This document shows positions 34,058 through 42,070 of a stretch of DNA of 64,000 nucleotides, piece after piece. The notes under the pieces were generated by a model. That model saw only the letters and a list, made by a program, of their open reading frames with translations, had not been told where the DNA came from and made no database searches. Source of the stretch: Streptomyces piniterrae (GTDB taxonomy: Bacteria > Actinomycetota > Actinomycetes > Streptomycetales > Streptomycetaceae); assembly GCF_005048155.1 (NCBI RefSeq), contig NZ_SUMB01000011.1, positions 248,001 to 312,000 on the forward strand. The letters run 5' to 3'. Position 1 is the stretch's first letter; each line of letters opens with the position of its first letter. A program made the translations under genes and the position numbers.

Positions 34058-35083
34058 GTGGTTCGCGCAGGATCAGGAACAGTGAAGAGAAGGCTGCTGG
34101 CAGGGCTGGCAGCGGCGGTGCTGACGTCGGCCGGCATCGTCGCCGCCGGCACCGCCAACGCGTCCCAGGAACACCCCGCCGCGCCGGCCGCGCACACCGC
34201 CGCGGTCCCCAAGCACGCGGTCACCGGCTACTGGCAGAACTTCAACAACGGCGCCACGGTGCAGAAGCTGAAGGACGTCGACGACGCGTACGACATCATC
34301 GCGGTGTCCTTCGCCGACGCCACCGGCGAGCCCGGCGCCGTCACCTTCAACCTCGACCCGGCCGTGGGATACGACTCCGCCGACGACTTCAAGGCGGACA
34401 TCAAGGCGAAGCAGGCGGCCGGCAAATCGGTGATCATCTCCGTCGGCGGCGAGAAGGGCTCGATATCCGTCGGCGACGACGCCTCCGCGAAGAACTTCGC
34501 CGACTCCATCAACAAGCTGATGGACGAATACGGCTTCGACGGCGTCGACATCGACCTCGAAAATGGCCTCAATTCGACGTACATGACACAGGCGCTCAAG
34601 GCCGTTCACGCCGCGCACAGCGACGTAGTGGTGACGATGGCCCCGCAGACCATCGATATGCAGTCGCCGCAGAACGAGTACTTCAAGACGGCGCTCGGGA
34701 TCAAGGACTTCCTGACCGTCGTCAACATGCAGTACTACAACAGCGGTTCCATGAACGGCTGTGACGGCAAGGTCTACGCCCAGGGCACGGTCGACTTCCT
34801 GACCTCGCTCGCCTGTATCCAGCTGGCGGGCGGTCTCGACCCGTCCCAGGTCGGCATCGGCGTGCCGGCCTCCTCCCGAGCGGCCGGCAGCGGCTATGTC
34901 GCCCCGTCCGTCGTCAACGCCGCCCTGGACTGCCTCACCCAGGGCAGCAACTGCGGCTCCTTCAAGCCGTCCAAGACCTACCCGGGCCTGCGCGGCGCGA
35001 TGACCTGGTCCACGAACTGGGACGCCGCGAACGGCAACGAGTTCGCCGGGCAGGTGGGCGCGCACGTCCACGGCCTTCCGTAA
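34058..35083 (+). CDS. secreted GH18 chitinase
   Basis: 341-residue extracellular enzyme hydrolysing chitin beta-1,4 links with retention. A signal peptide (basic start to VKRRLLAG, then AAAVLTSAGIVAAGTANA) is followed by a single GH18 barrel. The catalytic motif FDGVDIDLE lies at about 160-168, with the acid/base Glu last; MQYYNSG and GAMTWSTNWD are also family elements. There is no carbohydrate-binding module. The GTG has GGAGG 5 bp before it. Regulation by DasR is indicated by the upstream palindrome. Confidence 0.92.
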   Translation: MVRAGSGTVKRRLLAGLAAAVLTSAGIVAAGTANASQEHPAAPAAHTAAVPKHAVTGYWQNFNNGATVQKLKDVDDAYDIIAVSFADATGEPGAVTFNLDPAVGYDSADDFKADIKAKQAAGKSVIISVGGEKGSISVGDDASAKNFADSINKLMDEYGFDGVDIDLENGLNSTYMTQALKAVHAAHSDVVVTMAPQTIDMQSPQNEYFKTALGIKDFLTVVNMQYYNSGSMNGCDGKVYAQGTVDFLTSLACIQLAGGLDPSQVGIGVPASSRAAGSGYVAPSVVNAALDCLTQGSNCGSFKPSKTYPGLRGAMTWSTNWDAANGNEFAGQVGAHVHGLP

Positions 35084-35139
35084 CACCGTTACAGCCGGCC
35101 CGCCTCAGCACCTGCGGCTCCGGGCGCCACCCCCCACCG

Positions 35140-35171
35140 CCAGGTCCCGTGCACGGTCGCACGGGACCTGG
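35140..35171. terminator. terminator between chitinase and protease genes
   Basis: Perfect 13-bp stem (35140-35152 with 35159-35171), 6-nt loop, between convergent genes. Confidence 0.88.
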
Positions 35172-35184
35172 CGTCCTGCTTCCC

Positions 35185-35218
35185 GCTACTTGCTACTTGC
35201 TACTTGCTACTTGCTACT
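35185..35218. repeat. 7-bp tandem repeat (TGCTACT) array
   Basis: GCTACT is followed by four perfect TGCTACT units, three bases before the protease stop codon and just after the terminator. AT-richer than its surroundings. Such short repeats are uncommon in this sequence and prone to slippage; no function is visible. Confidence 0.85.
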
Positions 35219-35221
35219 GGG

Positions 35222-36166
35222 TCAGCGTCGGGCGGCCGACGGCTTGGGCAGCTCGCAGCCCTCCGCGCTCAGGTCCAGCTTGTTGCCGACGCCGAAGCAC
35301 TTCGGTATGCCGTAGGTCTGCTGCGCGTAGTTGATGCCCTTGCGCACGGTGACCTTGCCGTTCTCGTCCACCTCACACGGGTTGTTGACGGTGCACTCCT
35401 CACCGCTCTCATTGCCCGTGTTGTTGATGGCCGCGACCTTGCCGCTGGTGGTGTCGACCACCGGCGACCCGGACGTACCCCCGATGGTCTTGCACTCCGG
35501 GGTGTAACGGACCGAGTCCTTCCAGGTCCAGTCGCCCTCCTTGAGGGTGTGCACGAACCCGTCGATGTTGCAGGAGTAGATCTTCTTCCAGTAGCCGGAG
35601 ACCACGCTGATCCCGGCGCCCTGGGCGGGGTGTTCGGTGGCCAGCTCCAGCGGCTTGATCTTGTACTTCTGCTCGATCTCGGCGTAGGTGGAGCCGGTCT
35701 CGTACAGCGACACGTCGGTGTCGGTCATCGTGGCGTACGCGATCTTGGTGGCCTTGATCGTGCCCAGGTCACCGGCGTTCGCGTCGAGCACCGTGAAGCT
35801 GCGGCTGGACGGCTTGTCGACGACGACCTCGCCCGCGCCGGGCATGCCCTCTTCCAGACAGTGGCCGTTGGACATCACCAGGGCCGGGTCGTTCTCCTGC
35901 GACGTGGGCATCTTGACGATCGAGCCCGAGCAGTTGCTCAACGCGACCGTGCCGGCGAAGTCCACCGCCTTGGTCTTGTGCTTGCCCTTGGACTTGCCCA
36001 GGGACGGAGCCTTGGCCACGAGCCGGTGCGCCTGCTGCTGCGCCTGCTCCTGCGTCTGCGCCGCCTTGCCGGGATGGGTCGTCGCACCTGCCGTGCCGGC
36101 GGTGCCCACCAGGGCCGCTGCACCCAGAACGGCCGTGGCCAGGGTGCCGACGAGAGGTCGATTCAT
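35222..36166 (-). CDS. secreted trypsin-like serine protease (S1 family)
   Basis: 314 residues with a signal peptide (LVGTLATAVLGAAALVGTAG) and a Gln/Lys-rich propeptide-like stretch to about 68. The catalytic triad is visible: His in VMSNGHCLE (about 100), Asp in TDTDVSLYE (about 151) and Ser in GGTSGSPV (about 234). Several cysteines (NCSGS/GHC, SCNID/ECK, EECTVNNPC) fit disulfides. It is convergent with the chitinase and divergent from a secreted carboxypeptidase, so this is an extracellular protein-degradation group. Confidence 0.9.
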   Translation of the reverse strand: MNRPLVGTLATAVLGAAALVGTAGTAGATTHPGKAAQTQEQAQQQAHRLVAKAPSLGKSKGKHKTKAVDFAGTVALSNCSGSIVKMPTSQENDPALVMSNGHCLEEGMPGAGEVVVDKPSSRSFTVLDANAGDLGTIKATKIAYATMTDTDVSLYETGSTYAEIEQKYKIKPLELATEHPAQGAGISVVSGYWKKIYSCNIDGFVHTLKEGDWTWKDSVRYTPECKTIGGTSGSPVVDTTSGKVAAINNTGNESGEECTVNNPCEVDENGKVTVRKGINYAQQTYGIPKCFGVGNKLDLSAEGCELPKPSAARR

Positions 36167-36421
36167 GTGGGGGGTCCTCTCACGCTTCTGTCACCGAAGG
36201 TCCTTTGTGTCCCTCCGGTTTTGTCGTGCGCATTGTTAGTGCCAGAGCGCCGCCAGGCAATGAATTTCCGTAAATCGATGGCAAGTTGCCGGATTCGGCC
36301 GCTCTGGACGGCCAACCTGCCCACGCCCCGGCATCTTTGGCCACCAAGCATCTTGACCCGCCCATGCCAACCGCCAAAACTGGCGCCGTCGCTTCTTCTC
36401 ACCCCCACCACAGGAGACCGC

Positions 36422-37786
36422 ATGCGACCACGAATACCCGGCGGACGCAGGACCGTCCTCGCCGCACTCCTCTCCCTCGCACTGGCCGCCCCCCTCACCG
36501 CACAGGCGGCACAGGGCTCCCCCACCACCGAGGCGGCCGCCTCCGGCACCTCCCGTGCCACCGAACGGCCGCACCAGTACGAGGTGACCGGCCTCGCCAC
36601 CCGCGCCGCGCGCACCGTGCTCGCCGCGACCGGCGCCTCCATCGACGAGGTGCACGGCGGGAAGGTCGTCATCACCGCCGACCCCGCCCAGGCCAAAGCC
36701 GCGCGCCAACTGGGCTATCGGCTCCGCCAGTTGCCCGACCCCCCGGGCGCCGGCAAGGGCTCGTCATCGACCCGCGTCAAGGACTTCCCCGAGGGCTACA
36801 CGGGCTACCACACCTACGCCGAGGAGACGAAGGAGATCGACGGCCTCGTCGCCAAGTACCCGGACATCCTCAGCAAGCAGGTCATCGGCAAGTCCCACGA
36901 GGGCCGCGACATCCTCGCCCTCAAACTCAGCAAGAACGTCAAGAAGGACGAGAAGGAACCCGAGGTCCTCTTCACCCACCACCAGCACGCCCGTGAACAC
37001 CTCACGGTGGAGATGGCCCTCTACCTCCTCAACGAGTTCACCTCGAAGTACGGCAGCGACGACCGCATCACCAAGATGCTGGACTCCCGCGAGATCTGGA
37101 TCCTGCCGAACCTGAACCCGGACGGCGGCGAGTACGACATCGCCTCCGGGGACTTCGCCATGTGGCGCAAGAACCGTCAGCCCAACGACGGCTCCAGCGA
37201 GGTCGGCACCGACCTCAACCGCAACTGGGACTACAAGTGGGGCTGCTGCGGCGGCTCTTCCGACGACCCCGGCGACGAGACCTACCGCGGCGCGTCCGCC
37301 GCCTCGGCCCCCGAGGTGAAGGTCGTCTCCGACTTCGTCCGCGGCCGCAACGTGGGCGGCAAGCAGCAGATCACCGCCGCCATCGACTTCCACACCTACA
37401 GCGAACTCGTCCTCTGGCCCTTCGGCTGGACCGACGCCGACACCGGCGAGGGCATGACCCAGGACGACCACGACGCCTTCGCCGCCGTCGGCAAGGGCAT
37501 GGCCAAGAGCAACGGCTACACCCCCGAGCAGTCCAGCGACCTCTACATCACGGACGGCTCGATCGACGACTGGCTGTGGGGCGACCAGAAGATCTTCGCC
37601 TACACCTTTGAGATGTACCCGTCGTCCGCCGGGGACGGGGGCTTCTACCCGCGTGATTCGGTGATCCCCAAGGAGACCTCGCGCAACCGGGACGCGGTGC
37701 TGCAACTGCTGGAGAACAGCGATTGCATGTACCGCTCGATCGGCAAGGAAGACCAGTACTGCAAGGGAAGTAAGCACCAGCAGTAA
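36422..37786 (+). CDS. secreted zinc carboxypeptidase (M14)
   Basis: 454 residues. A signal peptide (RRTVLAALLSLALAAPLTAQA) is followed by a prodomain to about 115 and a metallocarboxypeptidase domain. Zinc ligands are His and Glu in HHQHAREH (about 189 and 192) and the later His in AIDFHTYSE (about 323). The general base Glu is in FEMYPS (about 396). DLNRNWDYKWG carries the substrate-binding Asn/Arg pair. The ATG has AGGAG 5 bp upstream. Likely releases C-terminal amino acids from peptides made by the neighbouring protease. Confidence 0.92.
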   Translation: MRPRIPGGRRTVLAALLSLALAAPLTAQAAQGSPTTEAAASGTSRATERPHQYEVTGLATRAARTVLAATGASIDEVHGGKVVITADPAQAKAARQLGYRLRQLPDPPGAGKGSSSTRVKDFPEGYTGYHTYAEETKEIDGLVAKYPDILSKQVIGKSHEGRDILALKLSKNVKKDEKEPEVLFTHHQHAREHLTVEMALYLLNEFTSKYGSDDRITKMLDSREIWILPNLNPDGGEYDIASGDFAMWRKNRQPNDGSSEVGTDLNRNWDYKWGCCGGSSDDPGDETYRGASAASAPEVKVVSDFVRGRNVGGKQQITAAIDFHTYSELVLWPFGWTDADTGEGMTQDDHDAFAAVGKGMAKSNGYTPEQSSDLYITDGSIDDWLWGDQKIFAYTFEMYPSSAGDGGFYPRDSVIPKETSRNRDAVLQLLENSDCMYRSIGKEDQYCKGSKHQQ

Positions 37787-37817
37787 GACGTCCAGCTGGG
37801 CGGGCAGTTGAGAACGC

Positions 37818-37852
37818 GGCGCCCCGGATCCCTCGACGGGATCCGGGGCGCC
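37818..37852. terminator. terminator between the carboxypeptidase and GntP genes
   Basis: Perfect 15-bp stem (37818-37832 with 37838-37852), 5-nt loop, between convergent genes. Confidence 0.88.
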
Positions 37853-37865
37853 GTCTCGTGTGCGC

Positions 37866-39413
37866 TCAGACCGCCAGGCTCACCAGCGCCGCCACCGCGA
37901 AACCCGCGACCGAGAGGACAGATTCCAGCACCGTCCAGGACTTCAGGGTGTCGCGCTCCGAGATCCCGAAGTATTTGGCGACCATCCAGAACCCCCCGTC
38001 GTTCACATGCGAAGCGAAGATCGACCCCGCCGAGATCGCCATGATGATCAGCGCCAGGTGCGCCTGCGGCATTCCCTGTCCCTCGACCAGGGGGAGGACG
38101 ATTCCGGCCGTCGTCACGATGGCGACCGTCGCCGAGCCCTGGGCCACGCGTAGGACGAGGGAGAGCAGGTAGGCGAGGACGATGACCGGGAGGCCGACAT
38201 TGTGGAAGGTGTCGGAGAGGGCGTCGGCGACGCCGCTGCCCTTGAGGATGGCGCCGAAGACGCCGCCCGCGCCGACGACCAGCAGGATGTTGCCGATCGG
38301 CTTGAGGGACGCGGTGGAGACCGTCTCCAGTGACCTGCGGGACCAGCCCCTGCGGATGCCCAGCAGGTAGTAGGAGAGCAGCAGCGCGATCGTCAGGGCC
38401 ACGAAGGGGTTGCCGAAGAACTCGATGACCGAGCGGAGGGTGCTCGGTGCGAGGGCGACGGAGGAGAAGGTCGCGAGGAGGATGAGGATCAGCGGGGTGC
38501 CGATGATGGTGAGGACGGTGGTGAGGGCGACCGGCTTCTCGTGCGGGGAGACGCCGTCCCCCAAGCTCTCGGCTTCGCTCGAGCAGGGGGTGCCCCCATC
38601 GGTCTGTTCGGCCGCCACGGCGGCCCTGGCTTCCGCGGCGGCCTCGACCATGTCCTGGGGGACCTCGACGAAGAGGCGCCTGCCGATCCAGGCGGCGTAG
38701 CCCCAGGCGGCCAGTACGGCGGGGAGGCCGCAGACGAGGCCCATCAGGATGACCCAGCCGAGGTCGACCTTGAAGAGGCCGGCGGCGGCGACCGGACCGG
38801 GGTGCGGCGGCAGGAAGGCGTGGGTCATGGAGAGGCCGGCGAGCAGCGGCATGCAGTAGAGGAGGATCGACTTTCCACTGCGTTTGGCCGCCGCGTAGAC
38901 GATCGGTGCCAGGACGAAGATGCCCACGTCGAAGAAGACGGGGATGCCGAAGATCAGGCCGGTGAGGCCCATGGCGAGCGGGGCGCGTTTCTCGCCGAAG
39001 AGGCCGAGCAGGCGGCCGCTCAACACCTCGGCGCCGCCGGAGACTTCGAGGATCGCGCCGAGCATGGTGCCCAGGCCGATGATGATGGCGACGTGTCCGA
39101 GGATGCCGCCCATACCGGTCTCGATCATGGAGACGGCGGCGGATTTCTGCACCGTGCCGAAGAGTTCGGTGACGGAGAGGCCGGCGGCCAGGCCGACGGC
39201 GATGGAGACGCCCAGCAGCGCGACGAAGGGCTGGAGGCGGACCTTGATGATGAGGATCAGCAGCAGGGCGATGCCGAGGGCGGCGACCGTCAGGAGGCCC
39301 GCGGTGCCCGGTATCAGGGCGAGCAGACCGCCGGTGTGGGGCGCCGGGGGCGGTGGTCCGCCCTGCGGCGTGAGTGCTTGGGACAGGAGTGGGGCCGTGG
39401 CAGCGAGGAGCAT
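37866..39413 (-). CDS. GntP-family permease (gluconate / D-serine type)
   Basis: 515-residue proton symporter with about 12-14 membrane segments. Family features are TGMGGILGHVAIIIGLGTMLG, PVFFDVGIFVLAPIVYA, THAFLPPHPGP and ILLVVGAGGVFGAIL. GntP members carry gluconate and other aldonic acids, and DsdX carries D-serine. The ATG at 39413 has GGAG at 6 bp. A palindromic repeat has inserted in frame in a cytoplasmic loop (about residues 271-285, GGTPCSSEAESLG). It is last in a minus-strand group with RidA, IclR and KDG-kinase genes, so the substrate is likely an amino-aldonic or D-amino acid. Confidence 0.88.
   Translation of the reverse strand: MLLAATAPLLSQALTPQGGPPPPAPHTGGLLALIPGTAGLLTVAALGIALLLILIIKVRLQPFVALLGVSIAVGLAAGLSVTELFGTVQKSAAVSMIETGMGGILGHVAIIIGLGTMLGAILEVSGGAEVLSGRLLGLFGEKRAPLAMGLTGLIFGIPVFFDVGIFVLAPIVYAAAKRSGKSILLYCMPLLAGLSMTHAFLPPHPGPVAAAGLFKVDLGWVILMGLVCGLPAVLAAWGYAAWIGRRLFVEVPQDMVEAAAEARAAVAAEQTDGGTPCSSEAESLGDGVSPHEKPVALTTVLTIIGTPLILILLATFSSVALAPSTLRSVIEFFGNPFVALTIALLLSYYLLGIRRGWSRRSLETVSTASLKPIGNILLVVGAGGVFGAILKGSGVADALSDTFHNVGLPVIVLAYLLSLVLRVAQGSATVAIVTTAGIVLPLVEGQGMPQAHLALIIMAISAGSIFASHVNDGGFWMVAKYFGISERDTLKSWTVLESVLSVAGFAVAALVSLAV
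38557..38598. repeat. palindromic repeat element inside the GntP gene
   Basis: CCCCC (38558-38562) pairs with GGGGG (38586-38590), and GCTC (38565-38568) with GAGC (38581-38584), around TCGGCTTCGCT; TGCCCCC follows. I recall near-identical sequences scattered through Streptomyces genomes between genes. A related copy is at 52679-52712. Here the reading frame stays open through it. Confidence 0.65.
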
Positions 39414-39539
39414 AGGGGACTCCGTTGGCAGGCAGGGTGTGTCCGGGCAGGGCGGATCGCGGCACGGCGGCCCGGGGGTGCGGGACGCCGCGCCGTGCGG
39501 CAGGTGGTGCGGGGGCGGGAGCGGTAACGGCAAAGCGGA

Positions 39540-39950
39540 TCAGCCCAGGACGGCGAGGGCGTCGATCTCGATGAGCAGGCCCTTGGGCAGCCCGACGTAG
39601 ACCGTGGTGCGGGCGGACGGTGCCTCCTTGAGGCCCTGGGCCTCGAAGTAGGCGTTGTAGATCGCGTTCATCTCGGCGAAGTGGTCGACGTCGGTGAGGT
39701 AGACGCGGATCATCATCGCGTCGTCCCAGGTGGCGCCGCCCTCTTCGAGGATGGCCTGGACGTTGGCGAGGGTCTGGAGGGTCTGTTCGCGGAGGGTGGG
39801 GCCGGCGGGGGTGGGGGCCTGGCCCTCGACGGCGGGGAGGAAGCCGACCTGGCCGGCGACCTGGAGGATGTTGCCCTTCTTGACGCCGTGCGAGAACTTC
39901 GCGGGCGGGGTGGTGTGGGTGGCCGGGGTGAGCGCGATCTTTTCCGTCAT
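39540..39950 (-). CDS. RidA family enamine/imine deaminase
   Basis: 136 residues. The Rid fold signature is complete: FSHGVKKGNILQVAGQVGF, ANVQAILEEGGATWDD, MIRVYLTDVDHFAEMN and the C-terminal RTTVYVGLPKGLLIEIDALA with the conserved Arg and Glu. RidA enzymes hydrolyse reactive enamine/imine intermediates released by PLP-dependent dehydratases. A PLP deaminase is encoded 2 kb away in the same locus, which fits that role. It lies between the IclR gene (52 bp) and the GntP gene (126 bp). Confidence 0.92.
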   Translation of the reverse strand: MTEKIALTPATHTTPPAKFSHGVKKGNILQVAGQVGFLPAVEGQAPTPAGPTLREQTLQTLANVQAILEEGGATWDDAMMIRVYLTDVDHFAEMNAIYNAYFEAQGLKEAPSARTTVYVGLPKGLLIEIDALAVLG

Positions 39951-40001
39951 GCGGTGTCCTTCATCCGGTGCGGTTCGGGCGGCAGGATCGGGCGGTGTGC
40001 T

Positions 40002-40763
40002 TCATTCGGGGTGCTTCGCCGGGCCGTTGCCGGAGTACTCCCGGCTGATGGCGTCGGCGGTACGGCGTACCAGGGGGAGCAGTGTGAGGAGTTCGTCGGC
40101 GGTGACGACGACGTTCGGCGCGGAGACCGACATGGCGGCGATCACCCGTCCGTCCGCGCCGCGGATCGGGGCGGCGACGCAGTTGATGGATTCCTCGTGG
40201 CCGCCGAGGTCGGTGGCCCAGCCCTGTTCGCGGACCTTGGCCAGTTCGGCCAGGAAGGCGGTGGCGTCGGGCGTCGAACGGGGCGTGTAGCGGGGGTAGT
40301 CGAGCTTCTCGGCGAGGGCGCGGCGCTCGGGCTCGGGCAGGTCGGCGAGCAGCAGTTTGGCGACCGCGGCGACGGTTGTCGCGACGGGTTTGCCGATCCG
40401 GGAGTACATCCGGACCGGGTAGCGGCTCTCGACCTTGTCGATGTAGAGGACCTCGTTCTCCTCGTGGACCGCGAGGTGGACGGTGTGTCCGCAGTTCTCG
40501 TTGAGTTCTACGAGGTGGGGGTGGGCGATCTCGCGGACGTCGAGGTTTTCGACGGCCTGCTGGGCGAGCGCGAAGAGCCGGGCGCCGAGGCGGTAGCGCT
40601 GGTCGGCCTGGCGGTAGACCATGCCGTGCTCGTGGAGCGTGCGCAGCAGCCGCAGGGCGGTGGATTTGTGGACGCCGAGCCGGACCGAGACCTGTTCGAG
40701 GTTGGCGGGGCCTTCCGCGAGCAGGGGAAGGATGCTCAGCGCGCGATCGACTGTCTGGCTCAT
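40002..40763 (-). CDS. IclR family regulator (KdgR-like candidate)
   Basis: 253 residues. The N-terminal winged helix (VDRALSILPLLAEGPANLEQ, then LGVHKSTALRLLRTLHEHGM) precedes the IclR effector domain ending in ISREYSGNGPAKHPE. Its start overlaps the kinase stop by 4 bp, and it shares the operon with kinase, RidA and permease. IclR proteins such as KdgR sense 2-keto-3-deoxygluconate, the product this locus is predicted to make. The likely operators are the palindromes at 42025-42050. Confidence 0.9.
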   Translation of the reverse strand: MSQTVDRALSILPLLAEGPANLEQVSVRLGVHKSTALRLLRTLHEHGMVYRQADQRYRLGARLFALAQQAVENLDVREIAHPHLVELNENCGHTVHLAVHEENEVLYIDKVESRYPVRMYSRIGKPVATTVAAVAKLLLADLPEPERRALAEKLDYPRYTPRSTPDATAFLAELAKVREQGWATDLGGHEESINCVAAPIRGADGRVIAAMSVSAPNVVVTADELLTLLPLVRRTADAISREYSGNGPAKHPE

Positions 40764-41905
40764 GGTGTACGGACCTCCACCCGTGCGGTGTTGTGCACCC
40801 CGTCGCTCGTCGTCCAGCCGGGGCCGAGTCGCAGTGTGCCCCAGTCGGCGGGGTCGAGCGCGGCGAGTCGGTCGGCGAGGGCGCGGGAGGGCGGCGTGCC
40901 GAGGTCTTCCGGGACGGTGAGGGAGGCGGCGGCCATGAGGTGTCCGTGTCGGATGCGGGTGAAGACGGGCAGGCCGCGGAGGGTGCCGGAGAGGAATCCG
41001 GCGGCGAAGGCGTCGCCGGCGCCTACGGGGGCGGCGACGTCGACGCGCAGGGCGGGGGCGTAGGTGACGGTGTCGATGCCGGTGTCGGTTCCCGTGCCGA
41101 TGCCGTCGGCCCGGCGGTCGTGGACGGTCTGGCGGTCGTAGACGGTGGCGCCCTCCGGCCCGTGTTTGACGACGAGGGTGGCGGGTTCGGGGAGGGCGTC
41201 GCGGAGGGCGTCGGGCCCGTGCAGGCGCCAGGCGGCCTCGGCCTCGTCCTCTCCGACGAACACCAGGTCGCAGCTGCGCGCGAGGTCGAGCAGGATCTCG
41301 GGGCCGTGGGCGCGGTCGCGCCAGAGGTCAGGGCGGTAGTTGACGTCGAAGGAGAGGAGCGGGCGGCCGGGGTGGCGTGCGGTCACTTCCCGCAGCAGTC
41401 CCAGGCAGTCGTCGGAGAGGGCGGCCGTGATCCCGGACAGGTGCAGTATCCGGCCGGAGCGGATCGCGGCCAGGTCCATGGTGTTGGCGGACATCGCGGC
41501 GGCGGCGGACCCGGCGCGGTAGTAGGCGACCTCGTGGGCGTCGGTGGCGCGGTCGCCCGCGGTGCGGAAGTAGACGCCGGTGGGGCGGGCCGGGTCGCGG
41601 CGTACGGAGCGGGTGTCGACTCCGTACGCGCCGACGGCCGCCACGAGGTGGTCTCCGAAGGCGTCGGCGCCGACCCGGCTGATCCACTTGGCGGAGTGCC
41701 CGGCGGCGGCCAGCGCGCACGCCACGTTGGACTCGGCGCCGCCGATGGCGCGGTCGAAGGCGGGGACGTCGGCGAGCCGTCCCGGGCCGGCGGGGAGGAA
41801 GGCGATCATGGACTCGCCGAGGCAGACGACGTCGGCACCGTCGGCCCGGACGGTGGTGTCACCGTGCCGGCCGGGGGTATCGCGGACGTGTGGGGACCTG
41901 GTCAC
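40760..41905 (-). CDS. PfkB-family sugar kinase, 2-keto-3-deoxygluconate kinase type
   Basis: 381 residues. PfkB features: VVCLGESMIAFLP with the start of the sugar site, FDRAIGGAESNVACALAAAG, SFDVNYRPDLWRD and the anion-hole motif PVGAGDAFAAGFLSG with the catalytic Asp. The GESM...AIGGAESN and YYRAGSAAAAM patterns are those of KDG kinases. Predicted reaction: 2-keto-3-deoxygluconate plus ATP to KDPG. The GTG at 41905 faces the divergent deaminase gene. An insertion at about 265-285 (GIGTGTDTGIDT) is repetitive. Confidence 0.85.
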   Translation of the reverse strand: MTRSPHVRDTPGRHGDTTVRADGADVVCLGESMIAFLPAGPGRLADVPAFDRAIGGAESNVACALAAAGHSAKWISRVGADAFGDHLVAAVGAYGVDTRSVRRDPARPTGVYFRTAGDRATDAHEVAYYRAGSAAAAMSANTMDLAAIRSGRILHLSGITAALSDDCLGLLREVTARHPGRPLLSFDVNYRPDLWRDRAHGPEILLDLARSCDLVFVGEDEAEAAWRLHGPDALRDALPEPATLVVKHGPEGATVYDRQTVHDRRADGIGTGTDTGIDTVTYAPALRVDVAAPVGAGDAFAAGFLSGTLRGLPVFTRIRHGHLMAAASLTVPEDLGTPPSRALADRLAALDPADWGTLRLGPGWTTSDGVHNTARVEVRTP

Positions 41906-41978
41906 GATCGGATGCGCTCCTTCGCTGTGCCGCTCGGCGGGCCCGTTTTCCCGCCGTCCGTCGCCGCGTTTCTCGTCA

Positions 41979-42050
41979 TTGACCCGGTGATGGCTCGGAT
42001 GTTAGACACCAGCAAGCGCTGTACGCAACGATCGTTGCAAATGTTGCAAC
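41979..42050. promoter_or_regulatory. divergent promoter and IclR operator candidates
   Basis: TTGACC (41979-41984), 18 bp, then TAGACA (42003-42008) is a fair HrdB-type promoter towards the deaminase. Just downstream of the expected start lie two perfect palindromes, GCAACGATCGTTGC (42025-42038) and GTTGCAAC (42043-42050), sharing the half GTTGC. A repressor bound there would block transcription of the deaminase-deacylase pair. Confidence 0.6.
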
Positions 42051-42070
42051 ACGACCTGGGAGGAGGCCTC

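Noticed and set aside
35185..35218. TGCTACT array considered as a CRISPR remnant
   Set aside because: Units are 7 bp, contiguous and without spacers, and no cas genes are present.
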